Positions 28,799 to 40,690 of a stretch of DNA of 64,000 nucleotides are shown here, one piece after another. The position numbers were made by a program, and so were the translations under genes. Every line of letters begins with the position of its first letter. Within the stretch, counting starts at the first letter, position 1. The stretch is taken from positions 1,085,001-1,149,000 of the forward strand of contig NZ_CP139482.1 in NCBI RefSeq assembly GCF_041222825.1, read 5' to 3'. Under the pieces are notes generated by a model. It was not told the DNA's origin and searched no databases. It worked only from the letters and a program-made list of their open reading frames with translations. Source of the DNA: Candidatus Thalassolituus haligoni (GTDB lineage: Bacteria; Pseudomonadota; Gammaproteobacteria; Pseudomonadales; Oceanobacteraceae).

Positions 28799-30178
28799 TC
28801 AGAGATGGTTTTCGGCGTACTCTGCCAGCGGTGAACGAGGCGAACCTTCCAGGTGAATCGTGCCTCCCTGATTGAACTCCTTGAAGCGTTCGATCAAGTA
28901 GGTCAAACCCGAGCTGACCGGTGTCAGGTAAGGGGTGTCGATCTGTGACAGGTTGCCAAGGCACACCACCTTGCTGCCGGAGCCAGCACGGGTAATGATG
29001 GTTTTCATCTGGTGCGGGGTGAGGTTCTGGCATTCATCAATCAGAATCAGGCTGTGCTGGAAACTGCGGCCGCGAATGTAGTTCAGTGATTTGAACTGCA
29101 GCGGTACTTTTTTCAGAATGTAATCGACACTGCTGGTGGAGTGTTCGTCTTCGTTATGCAGGGCTTCGAGGTTATCGGTAATCGCGCCGAGCCAGGGTTC
29201 CATTTTTTCTGCTTCGGTGCCGGGTAAATAACCAATATCCTCATCCAGGCCACGGGTGCTGCGGGTGGCGATAATACGGCGGAATTGTTGGGTCGCGACG
29301 GTCATTTCAATGGCCGCTGCAAGGGCCAGAATGGTTTTGCCGGAGCCGGCCTGACCACTGAGAGTGACCAGCGAAATCGTCGGGTCGAGTAACAGGTGCA
29401 AGGCCATGGCCTGCGGCAGATCACGCGGGCTGAGTCCCCAGGCGACCTGCGACATCAACTGTTCAACCGGCAGGTCCTGCAGTACGGCAACCTCGTCATT
29501 CAGTTCAATCACCTTGCCGACAAAGCCGCTTTCATCAACGATAAAACGATTGATGTACAACTCGTCTGGCAGGTTGGCACGTGGCAGACGGTGGAAAGTA
29601 CCAATGGCATCGTGAAAGGTATCGACCTGGCTCTGGCTTTCCCAAAAAGACCCGGCATAGGTGTTGAAACCGGTTTCCAGCAAGGAAACATCCGACAGCA
29701 GCTGGTCATTCTGATAATCCTGCGCACCAATACCACAGCCTCGTGCCTTGAGGCGCATGTTGATGTCTTTGGTGATCAGAATAATTTCGCGGCGGGGAAA
29801 TTTTTCTTGCAGTGCCACCAGGCTGTTGATGATTTTGTTGTCGTTCAGATCCAGCGGCAGGGTGCGATTGCGGCTGTCGAAACCATCCAGCAGAATGGAA
29901 AAAAACCCGAGCGGATTACCGTCTGCCCGTTCAATCGGCACCCCCTTGGCGATCTCGGTGGGGGTGGCATCCCCAATAATGCGATCAATCTGTCGTATTG
30001 CTTCCCGGCAGTCGGTGGCGATGGACGCCTTGCCCATTTTTAATTTGTCGAGTTCTTCCAGCACGGTCATGGGAATGACCACCTGATGTTCTTCGAACTG
30101 GTGAATGGCACTCGGGTCGTGAATCAGTACATTGGTATCCAGAACGTACAGCTTGGTAGCAGTTTTGCGTGCGGCCAT
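28799..30178 (-). CDS. PIN-PhoH fusion ATPase
   Basis: 459 residues. An N-terminal PIN nuclease domain (about 8-140, acidic residues from D14 in YVLDTNVLIHD) is joined to a PhoH-type P-loop ATPase (about 245-445). Walker A is GQAGSGKT (275-282) and Walker B is LILIDECQN. This PhoH2-like family is linked to RNA unwinding and cleavage and often to toxin-antitoxin loci, but here it stands alone as a housekeeping-type gene. GGAGAG 7-12 bases before the ATG fixes the start. Confidence 0.92.
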   Translation of the reverse strand: MAARKTATKLYVLDTNVLIHDPSAIHQFEEHQVVIPMTVLEELDKLKMGKASIATDCREAIRQIDRIIGDATPTEIAKGVPIERADGNPLGFFSILLDGFDSRNRTLPLDLNDNKIINSLVALQEKFPRREIILITKDINMRLKARGCGIGAQDYQNDQLLSDVSLLETGFNTYAGSFWESQSQVDTFHDAIGTFHRLPRANLPDELYINRFIVDESGFVGKVIELNDEVAVLQDLPVEQLMSQVAWGLSPRDLPQAMALHLLLDPTISLVTLSGQAGSGKTILALAAAIEMTVATQQFRRIIATRSTRGLDEDIGYLPGTEAEKMEPWLGAITDNLEALHNEDEHSTSSVDYILKKVPLQFKSLNYIRGRSFQHSLILIDECQNLTPHQMKTIITRAGSGSKVVCLGNLSQIDTPYLTPVSSGLTYLIERFKEFNQGGTIHLEGSPRSPLAEYAENHL

Positions 30179-31721
<1,543 letters not shown>

Positions 31722-32026
31722 CTCGCCGTCACCCTCATCACCATCCGTTCGCCCACGTCTCTTGCGGATGGTGTGGCGGACGGATTCCAGAATTCCTGAG
31801 GATGGTACCCCTAAACCCACCATTAACTGTTGTTGCTGCAGGAATTTTTCGCCTATTCTCTGGTATCAGCGTGCTGTTGACTCTTCTAACAAAAACAGCC
31901 TGTAGCGGGATGCAGGCGTTGATTAAGCAGTCAAACTCCGGTTACTGACTATTCTTTGTACATCGGTGCATCTGAATGGTGTTTGACGTTCAGGAAGGTT
32001 CAGGAAGGTTCAGGGAGTAAAGGAAT
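31722..32026. other. Intergenic region with hairpin and 10-bp triplicate
   Basis: 305 bases. A 9-bp hairpin (caccatccg at 31739-31747 with its complement at 31765-31773) may end trxB transcription, although there is no T-run. Just before the next gene, three copies of a 10-bp unit gttcaggaag (last copy with one change) occupy 31988-32017. Nothing else is recognised. Confidence 0.55.
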
Positions 32027-35000
32027 ATGGTTGGCAGACATATTTTGCTGTCGCTGTTACTGGTCGCGGTTATCACAGCTCTGACCGGGTGGGGGATTAC
32101 TTCGCTCTGGAATGAGCAGATTATTGACGCCAAAAAACAGCATGAAGAGCAGCAAGTACAACTGGTCAGCTCACAACTGTCAGGTTATATGGCGGACAGT
32201 GGTGACTTGCTGCGCTCACTGGCGCAGGAGCCAGCGCTTATCGCTGCCTTGTCACAAGATAATGGCAGTGCCCAGGTGGCCGATATTCTGTTTGGCATCA
32301 CCAGTCGCCACGCTTCCTATTACCAGGCACGCTGGATTGACCAACAAGGCATGGAGCGCGTGCGTTTACAGCGCTACGGGCGTCGTATCCAGCATGTACC
32401 CACCAGCGAACTGCAAGACAAATCGAGCCGTTATTACTTTCAGGATGCCATCAACGTTGCGCCAGGCAATGTGTATTTTTCGCCCATCGACCTGAACGTG
32501 GAATACGGTGAGGTGGAACGGCCGTTCCGGCCAATGATCCGGGCGGCGATTCGGGTATTTGATGATGCTGGTCATGATCGTGGCATCGTGATTATCAACG
32601 ACAGTCTGACACCCATGTTTGAGTGGCTGGAACACAGCACCACCGGCAGCCTGTTACTGATGGCTAATAGTGCTGGTGACTGGTTAAGAGGCTTCAGCCG
32701 TCAGGACGAATGGGGCTTTATGTTTGGCAAGCCCCGGCGCATTGGTGATCAATCAGAAATCGTGTGGGAGGCCATGGGGAACCAGCCTTCAGGAACGCTG
32801 GTGCAGCCGGAGGGGATCTGGATCTGGAACGTGGCCCATACCGGTGAGCGGCAATGGGGCTATGCGGAAACCATGGATTACCAGCACGCCCCCAATCTGC
32901 TGTTGGTCAGCTTTATTTCAAATACCGAACTGTTGCAACTGGTCAGCCGCGAGAGCGGTTATGTCTGGGTGGGCTGCATCTCGGTTGGCATGATTCTCTG
33001 GGGACTATTGACCGCCTTTCTGTATTTTCGTTGTCGTCACCAGGATGTCTCTCTTCAGCTGCAAGAGTCTGAGCGCTTGCGTGAGATGGAAGCTGATTTG
33101 ATCCGGGCACGGGCACAAGCGCAAAACCTGGTGAATGGTAACGTCAATGGCATTTTGATTGTTGATGGCAATGGCAATATTCAGATGACCAACCCGGCTC
33201 TGGATACGCTGTTTGGTTACCAGAAGGGTGAACTGGTCGGGCAACCGATGGAGATATTGGTGCCGGATAACGCCGTGCTGTTTGACCCAGATCCCTTGGC
33301 CACCGGTATCCGCCAGCCCGGACGTCGAACGATGGCGAGAAATCGGCATATTCGGGCCAAACATCATGACGGCAGTCTGGTTGACGTCGAGGTCAGCCTC
33401 AGTCCGGTGCAGTCTGACGACGGTGTCAAAGTATCGGCCACCGTGGTTGATATTACCGAGCGGCTGGAAAACGAAAAGCGGCTGCGTAACTACGCCAGTG
33501 CCTTTCAGGAAGCCGGGGAAGCGATGGTGATCACCGATGCCAACTGGCAGGTTGAGCACGTCAATACCATGTTTTCCAATCTGTGCGGTATGCCGGAATC
33601 AGTTGTCGAGGGAGCCACGCCCACGGCGTTTTTACTGGAACGGCTGGAACCCGGTGGCGCTTCACTGCAACAGCTGGTGGGAGATTCGGATCACTGGGGT
33701 GGTGAGTGGCAAGCATTAACCACGGCAGATGAGCCGTGTCCGGTGCGGCTGTCGATCAGCAGTGTCCGGGATACCAGAGGACGCCTGAGTCACTATGTAT
33801 TTTCTTTTTCCGATATCAGTGAAATCCGCAGAGCTTACGTACAGCTTGAACATCAGGCCTATCATGATGCCCTGACCGGGTTGCCCAATCGTATGATGCT
33901 GCAGGAGTCGATCGACTTGGCGATTGGTCGGGCCAAGCGCCACCGGGAAAAATTTGCCTTGTTGTTTATTGATCTCGACAACTTCAAATACATCAACGAT
34001 GGCTTGGGGCATCGTGCCGGTGACCAACTGCTCAAGCAGGTGGCGGATGCACTCAAAGAGGAACTGCGCGAAGAAGACGTCGTCGCTCGCCTGGGCGGAG
34101 ACGAATTTGTTGTCTTGCTGGAAGGTATTGGCCAGGCCCATGCCACCCGCCTGGTGCTGGGTAAACTGACGCGCCGGTTGTCTTCAGCGTTTGCGATCGA
34201 AAATGACACGGTGCGGGTAACCGCCAGTATTGGCGTCTGTATTTATCCAGATGATGGCCGCGATGGCGAAACCCTGCTACGCAAAAGCGATATGGCCATG
34301 TATCAGGCCAAAGAAGCGGGCAAGAACCGCTGTTTCTTTTTTTACGAAGACACCGACTCGATATCACGGGATATGCTGAAAACCGAGTATCAGCTGCACC
34401 GGGCGATTCAGGAAAACGAGTTGCATCTGGTCTACCAGCCACAGGTCGATACCTCGACCGGCCAATTGCAAGGGGTTGAAGCACTGGTGCGCTGGTCTCA
34501 CCCGGAGCGGGGAGAAATCCTGCCGGAAGAGTTTCTGCCGGTGGCAGAAAAAATGGGGCTGATGTCGGAGCTGGAAAACTGGGTAGTCCACACCGCCAGT
34601 CGGCAGGCGGCAGCCTGGAACCATGATGGAGTACAGTATGGAAAAATGGCCATCAACCTTTCTGGCAGCTTTCTCAAACGACCCGATTTTGCCACCGATA
34701 TTATTACCATGATGGCGGAAAACAAATGCCCAGCGAGCTGTATTGAACTCGAAATCACCGAAGGTTTTATCCTGCATGGAGCGAATCAGGTAATCCGCGA
34801 GCTGCATCATCTCAAAGCGGGCGGTTTCAGCCTGGCAATGGATGATTTTGGCACCGGCTATTCATCGTTATCGTATTTACGCAAACTGCCCATCGACAAG
34901 CTCAAGATCGACAAGCAATTTATCAAGGACATCGTTGATGACGATGGCAGTCAGAAAATTGTCTCCGCTGTTATTGCCATGGCCAAGAGTCTCGGTATGA

Positions 35001-35146
35001 CCGTCATTGCAGAAGGCGTGGAAACCCGGATGCAGGCCGAAATTTTGCGTTTCAAGGAATGTGACCAGTTACAGGGCTTCCTGTTTGAACGGCCCATGGC
35101 CGTCAGCGAATTTGAACGCTTGTACGCGTCGACAGGGACTGGCTGA
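32027..35146 (+). CDS. Membrane sensor with PAS, GGDEF and EAL domains
   Basis: 1039 residues for cyclic di-GMP turnover. Two membrane helices (about 6-28 and 309-333) enclose a 280-residue periplasmic sensor resembling a double-Cache domain. Two PAS domains follow (about 360-480 and 487-605), then GGDEF (motif 690-694, intact) and EAL (818-820, in EALVRW). EAL metal and base residues are kept in ELEITE, DDFGTGYSSL, KIDKQFI and IAEGVET. Both catalytic halves look active, so the net direction cannot be predicted. GGAG lies 11 bases before the ATG. No partner gene is adjacent. Confidence 0.93.
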   Translation: MVGRHILLSLLLVAVITALTGWGITSLWNEQIIDAKKQHEEQQVQLVSSQLSGYMADSGDLLRSLAQEPALIAALSQDNGSAQVADILFGITSRHASYYQARWIDQQGMERVRLQRYGRRIQHVPTSELQDKSSRYYFQDAINVAPGNVYFSPIDLNVEYGEVERPFRPMIRAAIRVFDDAGHDRGIVIINDSLTPMFEWLEHSTTGSLLLMANSAGDWLRGFSRQDEWGFMFGKPRRIGDQSEIVWEAMGNQPSGTLVQPEGIWIWNVAHTGERQWGYAETMDYQHAPNLLLVSFISNTELLQLVSRESGYVWVGCISVGMILWGLLTAFLYFRCRHQDVSLQLQESERLREMEADLIRARAQAQNLVNGNVNGILIVDGNGNIQMTNPALDTLFGYQKGELVGQPMEILVPDNAVLFDPDPLATGIRQPGRRTMARNRHIRAKHHDGSLVDVEVSLSPVQSDDGVKVSATVVDITERLENEKRLRNYASAFQEAGEAMVITDANWQVEHVNTMFSNLCGMPESVVEGATPTAFLLERLEPGGASLQQLVGDSDHWGGEWQALTTADEPCPVRLSISSVRDTRGRLSHYVFSFSDISEIRRAYVQLEHQAYHDALTGLPNRMMLQESIDLAIGRAKRHREKFALLFIDLDNFKYINDGLGHRAGDQLLKQVADALKEELREEDVVARLGGDEFVVLLEGIGQAHATRLVLGKLTRRLSSAFAIENDTVRVTASIGVCIYPDDGRDGETLLRKSDMAMYQAKEAGKNRCFFFYEDTDSISRDMLKTEYQLHRAIQENELHLVYQPQVDTSTGQLQGVEALVRWSHPERGEILPEEFLPVAEKMGLMSELENWVVHTASRQAAAWNHDGVQYGKMAINLSGSFLKRPDFATDIITMMAENKCPASCIELEITEGFILHGANQVIRELHHLKAGGFSLAMDDFGTGYSSLSYLRKLPIDKLKIDKQFIKDIVDDDGSQKIVSAVIAMAKSLGMTVIAEGVETRMQAEILRFKECDQLQGFLFERPMAVSEFERLYASTGTG

Positions 35147-35165
35147 GGTACAGAGCAGGCCGCAT

Positions 35166-35843
35166 TTACACCGCCCATTCCCTGAGCAGGTTGTGGTACA
35201 GCTGGCTCAGGCGGCTGACTTCTGCATCACCTTCGCCCAGAGCCACGGTCAAGGCTTGTACGGATTGATCCAGTTCGAACAGCATTTCACGCTGGTGGGC
35301 GTCGCGAATCAGACTTTGAATCCAGAAAAACGAGCAGATGCGCTGTCCTGCGGTGACTGGCAGTACCTGATGCAACGAGGTGGACGGATAAATAATCAGC
35401 GAACCAGCCTCCAGCTTGACCTGCTGGGCACCATAACGGGTTTCGATCACCAGCTCGCCACCGTCGTATTCGTCAGGGCTGTTCAGAAACAGCGTACAGG
35501 AAACATCGCTACGCAGTTGCTCCGGGCTGCCCAACGCCAAGATGGCGTTATCCACGTGCAGGCCGTAGTGGCCGCCGTCCTGGTAACAATTGAACTTGGG
35601 TGGAAAATAGCGCGACGGTAACGTCGCCGATACAAACAGCGGATGACTCTGGAGTTTGCCAAGGATCAACTGGCGTAGCTGCAGTGCCTGCTCTGAATGA
35701 TCATCCAGCTGCAGGTTACGCTTGACCTGTACCGCCAGCGTGCCAGCGGTCAGACTGCCGTCCTGCCAGGGGCCAGCCGCTAATTGTTGGCGGCAGTAGT
35801 GTACTTCTTGCGGGGTTAACAGCGTGTCGATAGGCAACAGCAT
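35166..35843 (-). CDS. piuC: PKHD-type Fe(II)/2-oxoglutarate hydroxylase PiuC/YbiX
   Basis: 225 residues of the PiuC/YbiX family. The iron-binding HxD is in YGLHVDNA, the distal histidine in STSLHQVLPV, and the 2-oxoglutarate-binding arginine in AGQRICSFFW. PiuC genes characteristically lie beside siderophore receptor genes of the PiuA/Fiu class, as here. The protein is thought to act on a siderophore or iron-uptake component, but its substrate is not established. It is the last gene of the leftward iron operon, 37 bases after the oxidase gene. Confidence 0.92.
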   Translation of the reverse strand: MLLPIDTLLTPQEVHYCRQQLAAGPWQDGSLTAGTLAVQVKRNLQLDDHSEQALQLRQLILGKLQSHPLFVSATLPSRYFPPKFNCYQDGGHYGLHVDNAILALGSPEQLRSDVSCTLFLNSPDEYDGGELVIETRYGAQQVKLEAGSLIIYPSTSLHQVLPVTAGQRICSFFWIQSLIRDAHQREMLFELDQSVQALTVALGEGDAEVSRLSQLYHNLLREWAV

Positions 35844-35880
35844 AGGGAGTCCTGGGCGTCTTGTTATTGGCTCTCAGCGA

Positions 35881-36984
35881 TCAGCCAAGAGCATCTGCCT
35901 GGATATGGGCGATGGTTGGGCAGCCCGCCAGGGCCATGGTCATTTCCAGCTCATCCTGCAGAATTTTCAGCATATGAGCAACGCCGAGTGCGCCAGCAAC
36001 GGCCAGGGCATACAGCTGCGGCCGACCAACCAGCACCGCGTTGGCACCCAGCGCCAAGGCCTTGAACACATCCGTACCCCGACGAATGCCGCTGTCCATC
36101 AAGACCGGAAAGTCCGCACCAACGGCACGCCGAATGGCTGGCAAGGCGTCGATGCTGGCCGGTAGGCCATCCAACGTTCGGCCACCGTGGTTGGAAACAA
36201 TCAGACCATCAAATCCGGCTGCTTGCAGCGCAGTGGCGTCAGCAGGATTGATAACGCCCTTGATCACGATAGGGAGGCGGGTTTGCTGGCGCAGCCAGAG
36301 CAGGTCGTCCAGTGTCGGGGCGTCGGCCATAATGCCATTAAGAATGATGCTTTGCTCAGCGGACAGTGTCCGTTGGGCGGGGCGGGGCTGGTGTTGCAAA
36401 TTAGCTTCGATCACCCCGTCGGGCAGTTGGAATTTGGCTCGTTGAGGGCGATTTCTGAGGCCGTTCACCGGCGCATCCAGAGTAATGACCAGCACCTGAT
36501 AGCCGCTGCGTTCGGCGCGTTGCACCAGTGCCAGCGAGCTGGGCCGGTCGTGTTGCCAATACAGCTGAAACCAGAGCGCGCCCTGATGATGGCTGGCAAT
36601 GGTCTCCAGTGTCGTACTGGCCAGTGTACTGACCACCATAGGGGTTGCCATGGCCGCAGCGGCCTCGGCAGTGGCCAATTCTCCGGCCGGATGAACCAGT
36701 TGCTGGTGGGCTACAGGGCCGAGCAATAGCGGGTGAGCTAGTGGTTGGCCAAACAGGGTGGTACGCGTATTGGCTTGTTGAAAGTCCTGTAACAGACGCG
36801 CTTGTAGCGGGATAGCGTCGAGCCGCTGGCGGTTACGTTGCATGGTCAGATCGTCGGCGCAACCGCTGGCAATGTATTCAAGAATATCGTGGCGAATAAA
36901 TTCAGCCGCACGATGTTCGTAGTCATGGATGGCAACCAGATCAGCAGGAATATGGGATAAATGGGGTTGCTGAATGTGTGTCAT
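35881..36984 (-). CDS. FMN-dependent alpha-hydroxy acid oxidase/dehydrogenase
   Basis: 367 residues of the lactate oxidase/glycolate oxidase/LldD fold. Signatures include KGVINPADA with the FMN-binding lysine, the active-site block IVSNHGGRTLDG with its histidine and arginine, and FPVLMDSGIRRGTDVFKALALGANAVLVGRP. The start at MTHIQQPH is chosen because AGGAAAC precedes it; an in-frame upstream ATG at 37035 lacks such a site. The substrate could be L-lactate or another alpha-hydroxy acid. Its place between a siderophore receptor and PiuC is unusual and suggests an iron-related role, which is inference. Confidence 0.88.
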   Translation of the reverse strand: MTHIQQPHLSHIPADLVAIHDYEHRAAEFIRHDILEYIASGCADDLTMQRNRQRLDAIPLQARLLQDFQQANTRTTLFGQPLAHPLLLGPVAHQQLVHPAGELATAEAAAAMATPMVVSTLASTTLETIASHHQGALWFQLYWQHDRPSSLALVQRAERSGYQVLVITLDAPVNGLRNRPQRAKFQLPDGVIEANLQHQPRPAQRTLSAEQSIILNGIMADAPTLDDLLWLRQQTRLPIVIKGVINPADATALQAAGFDGLIVSNHGGRTLDGLPASIDALPAIRRAVGADFPVLMDSGIRRGTDVFKALALGANAVLVGRPQLYALAVAGALGVAHMLKILQDELEMTMALAGCPTIAHIQADALG

Positions 36985-37054
36985 CTTGTTTCCTGTGGAA
37001 TGTAACCGGAAAGCAGGTGCAGCTTGTTGCTGCACCTGCTGTCTTCAGGGCGGA

Positions 37055-39365
37055 TCAGAACTCGTAAGACAACGTCAGCTGGGCATTACGGGCGTCACCA
37101 ATATAGGCGAAAGTACCGCTGCGATAGGCTGTCAGATAGTAGTTCTTGTCGGTCACGTTACCTACGTTCAGTCGGGTTTTCAGCTGTTCGTTGATGTCGT
37201 AGTTGGCAAATGCATCAAACACCGTGTAAGCCGGTACATACAGATCGCCCGCAGGGCTGTCTGGCTGACCAACGTAAGACTCGCTGGCGTGGGTAGCGGA
37301 ACCACCGAAGCTGAACTTGTCGGTCAGTTGATAACGCAATTGCAGGTAGCCAGAACGATCAGAGAAGTTGGCCAGACGACCACCTGGCTCAACAGCAGAA
37401 CCATCACGATTGGTGGCTTGGGTTTTCAGTATTTCTGACGTCATCAGGGAAAAGCCGAACTGAGTACTGAGTTTCTCGGTCAGGTTGCCGGTGAGGCCGA
37501 TTTCCAGACCTTCAACACGGTTTTTACCGGTGTTGTAAGTACCGGCGGTATCGTAATCGGTGCCTTCCATGACATCGTCTTTGGTGATTCTGAAAATAGC
37601 TGCCGTGGCCAATAACTTCTCATCCAGCATTTCATGCTTGATACCCAGCTCGAGGTTTTCGACCGATTCCGGTTTGGCCTTGTCGACGCTCTCGGCACTG
37701 GAACACAAACCACCATAACCGCAGTTACCGCCGACATCGGATTCACCACCGTTAATATTGCTGGAGGTGCTCCAGGTCGCGTATACATTGGTGTCTTCTG
37801 CGACTTTGACGGTACCGCCGAGGTGGCCGTTCCAGAGCGTATCGCTGTATGTGTAAGGCGTTTTTGAGGTTACCTGAGTGTCCCGGTCGGTACTGACCAC
37901 CACGTTGTCGTAGTCGAAGTTGTCGGCACGAATACCGGCAAACACTGAGACAAATTCGTTTACTTCAATGGTATCCATCAGGTACAGCGACCAGGTGTTG
38001 ATTTGATAGTCGGAGTCCCAGTCGCCCTTGGTGATGTCGCGTTGCAGCAGGTTGTTAATGTTGCTGACCGCATTGCCGCTTTCATCCAGCAAACAGTAAT
38101 TTTCAGTGCCATTCACAACACAGTTGGTCGCGCCGGTCGAGGTGCCGGTATAGGTACCGTTCAGCACATTGTGGCGGGAATATTCCAGCCCGGTTACAAA
38201 CTCATGCTTCTTGCCAGCCAGGTCTGCGTCAAAGTAGAGATTCAGCTGGTTGACGAAGTAATCAACCTCTTGCCAGCCCTGATGGTTGCTTGTTGTTATT
38301 GTGAACTCTCCGGTGTCACGGGTTGAGGCACCAGCACCCGTCACGAAATAGCCGTTATTGGTGGTGCCGTAACGCATGGCGTTGGTGATGGTGACATTAT
38401 CGCCTTCGTATTCGGCGCGCAGGGTGAAGGTATCGACGCGGGATTTGAGGAAATCTTCATCCTGTACATAAGACGGGATATCTTCGTATACCTTGCCGGT
38501 ATCCCTGCTGATAAAGGCACCCAGGTCAGCGTGATCAAACGCCTGCAAGTGGTAGTAGTCGGCGATGACTTTCAGCTTGTCGGTAGCCTGTAGACTCAGT
38601 GACAGCGCGGCACCGTTACGTTCGCGGTCGGCGGGTGCGCGGTCGGGTACTTCCTCATAGGCATGCAGCAGGTTGGCACGTACCGCGATGTCGTCGGTGA
38701 TGCGCAGATTGCTGTCGAGCGTGGCCCGGCGATAGTCATCGGTGCCGATTCCGGCTGACAGTTTGTTAAAGGAATATTCGCTGTTGGCCTGCTTGGTAAT
38801 GCTGTTGATCGCACCACCGGTGGAGCCTCGACCGGCGAAGGTGGAGCTGGGGCCCTTGGTGATCTCGACCTGTTCTACCGCAAAACTTTCACGGGTGGTC
38901 ATACCGGGGTCTTTCAAACCATCGACAAAGACGTCGGAGCGGGCTTCGTGACCACGAATCACATAACGGTCACCAAAGGCGTTACCGTTTTCGCCGGTAC
39001 CCAGCGTGATACCGGGTTGCGCCGCGAGAATATCTTTCAGATCACTTTTGCCAGACTCCTGAATCATGGTCTGGGTCAGTACCGAGATGGTTTGCGGCGT
39101 GTCGGCCAGCTCCTTGACGTGGCGGCGGTCACCGGACACTTTGGCCTTGTATGGCGCCTTCTTCCGCGTAGGGGTTGGTATCGAGTGCCCGCTCTTCAAT
39201 TTGCATGGTGTCGAGCATGATCGGGGCGTCGTCGTCCTGAGCCATCGCCGTGGTACCCAGCAACAGCGTCGGAATACCGACCATCGCCGATCCAAGTAGC
39301 GTGGAACGCTGTTTGAATACCGGTTTACGCAGAGTTAAGGGAGTGCGTCGTGTGTTATCGCTCAT
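37055..39365 (-). pseudogene. TonB-dependent siderophore receptor (Fiu/PiuA-like), frameshifted near residue 70
   Basis: Outer-membrane receptor of the catecholate siderophore class. The first frame, from ATG 39365, gives a signal peptide ending TTAMAQ and the start of the mature protein, with a TonB-box-like IMLDTMQIEE, to about NPYAEEGA. The rest (PYKAKVSGDRRH, then ELADTPQTISVLTQ, plug and 22-strand barrel to a C-terminal YEF) is in another frame. The break lies at about 39145-39160, where ggcgcc would be expected as ggcgcgcc to encode GAPY. Loss of two bases explains it. A stop soon follows in the first frame. Either a real null allele or a sequence error. It follows tonB by 3 bases. Confidence 0.85.
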
Positions 39366-39368
39366 GAA

Positions 39369-40262
39369 TCAGTCCTTAAAGGAGGTGTTGGTAATTAATG
39401 AATATTCGACAGGAATGACCAGCGGCAGGGTCAACCTGTCGGGGTGAAAGTCATCCGGAACGCCGGGTAGAGGGTTGGCCCGTGCCAGCATTTCGAGAGC
39501 CGCCTGATCCAGTAACGGATTGCCGGACGACTGGTAAATACCGGAGCGAATGACCTCACCATTGCGGTTAATGGTGAACTGCAATTTGACGACCCCTTCC
39601 TGCTTTTTCTTTTTTGCAACGGTCGGGTATTCCTGAAACCGGTTCAGCCAGCGCTGGATACTGGCGATATAATTTTTGCTATCGCCGCGCTTGCCACCGG
39701 CGCGTTGCTGATCTGCCTTGCCAGTGGCTTTCACCATGGCTTTGCTGGTTTCTGTTCGGGTCTCTTTCGGCTCGTCGAGTGGACGTTCGGCCGTCTCTGA
39801 CTCCGGTTCAGGTTGCTGCTCAGATTCTGGCTCTGCAGGTGGCTGTTGCTGTTTGGCTACCTTGAACGTTGCCACTTCCGGCACCACCGTTGTGGGTTCT
39901 GGCAACTTGACGATTTCTGGCTGCGGCGCGATTTCTGGCTGCGGCGCAATCGGTTTGGCTGGCGGCGTTTTGGTAACGGGCTTTGATACCGGTTTTGGCC
40001 GCACCGGATCTGGTTTGGGCTTGGGTGGTTGCACAGGTTCTGGTGGTTGCACTGGTTCAGGTTCTGGCTCGGCAAGTCGCTCTGCGGCATTGGCATAACT
40101 GCCCAGCATGCCCAGATTGACATCGACACCGGATTCTCCGTCAGCGACGGCATCCCCCAACGCGCTGGCCGGGGTGTAAAACAGCAGCCAATAAATCGCC
40201 AGCACATGCAGGACAGCCGCCACGGTCAAGGCGCCCAACCAATGGATTCGGGTCAGTGTCAT
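39369..40262 (-). CDS. tonB: TonB energy transducer
   Basis: 297 residues. One N-terminal helix (about 9-31) anchors it in the inner membrane. A Pro/Glu/Lys-rich periplasmic spacer (about 65-165) includes [15 protein letters not shown] and a duplicated IAPQPE. The C-terminal TonB domain (about 210-290) has [20 protein letters not shown] and [13 protein letters not shown]. It couples ExbB/ExbD energy to the receptor encoded 3 bases downstream. Its start overlaps the end of exbD by four bases. Confidence 0.93.
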   Translation of the reverse strand: MTLTRIHWLGALTVAAVLHVLAIYWLLFYTPASALGDAVADGESGVDVNLGMLGSYANAAERLAEPEPEPVQPPEPVQPPKPKPDPVRPKPVSKPVTKTPPAKPIAPQPEIAPQPEIVKLPEPTTVVPEVATFKVAKQQQPPAEPESEQQPEPESETAERPLDEPKETRTETSKAMVKATGKADQQRAGGKRGDSKNYIASIQRWLNRFQEYPTVAKKKKQEGVVKLQFTINRNGEVIRSGIYQSSGNPLLDQAALEMLARANPLPGVPDDFHPDRLTLPLVIPVEYSLITNTSFKD

Positions 40263-40684
40263 TTGACGGTTCCTTCCGGTGCTTCGGCGTACAAACGTAC
40301 CGACTGGAAAGAAAACTGGCGTACCACCGCCAGAGCGTTCTCCAGTGCGGCGGCGGTAGCGCGCTGATCGGCAAAAATTCCGACCGCTACCGACGAAGGC
40401 TGGGGCAGCGCTTGCAGTCTGGTAGCCAGTTGTTCCGCCGTGCAGGCGATGCCATCCAGCGTCATGTCACCTTGTTGAGACACTTCCAGGCGCAGGTCGG
40501 ACTGGCCTTCAGCCTGTTCCAAGGCAGCCTTGGGCAATACCAGCTCGGCATTGGGCAGCGCCCGAATCTGTCCGGCGACCATAAAAAAAATCAGCAGCAA
40601 AAAGACGATATTGATCAGCGGGATCATATTGTCGTCGTTGTTTCGCGATGTGTGCGGTGTGAGCAGGGAATGACTCTGGAGCAT
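40259..40684 (-). CDS. exbD: ExbD-type biopolymer transport protein (second copy)
   Basis: 141 residues with one membrane helix ([18 protein letters not shown], about 21-38) and a small periplasmic domain. The residue matching the proton-carrying aspartate of ExbD helices appears to be asparagine ([10 protein letters not shown], compared with LIDVVFILL in the other copy). Such an N in place of D would be unusual for a proton path. It is the second of two adjacent exbD genes and may form mixed complexes. It overlaps tonB by four bases. Confidence 0.87.
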   Translation of the reverse strand: MLQSHSLLTPHTSRNNDDNMIPLINIVFLLLIFFMVAGQIRALPNAELVLPKAALEQAEGQSDLRLEVSQQGDMTLDGIACTAEQLATRLQALPQPSSVAVGIFADQRATAAALENALAVVRQFSFQSVRLYAEAPEGTVK

Positions 40685-40690
40685 GACGGG

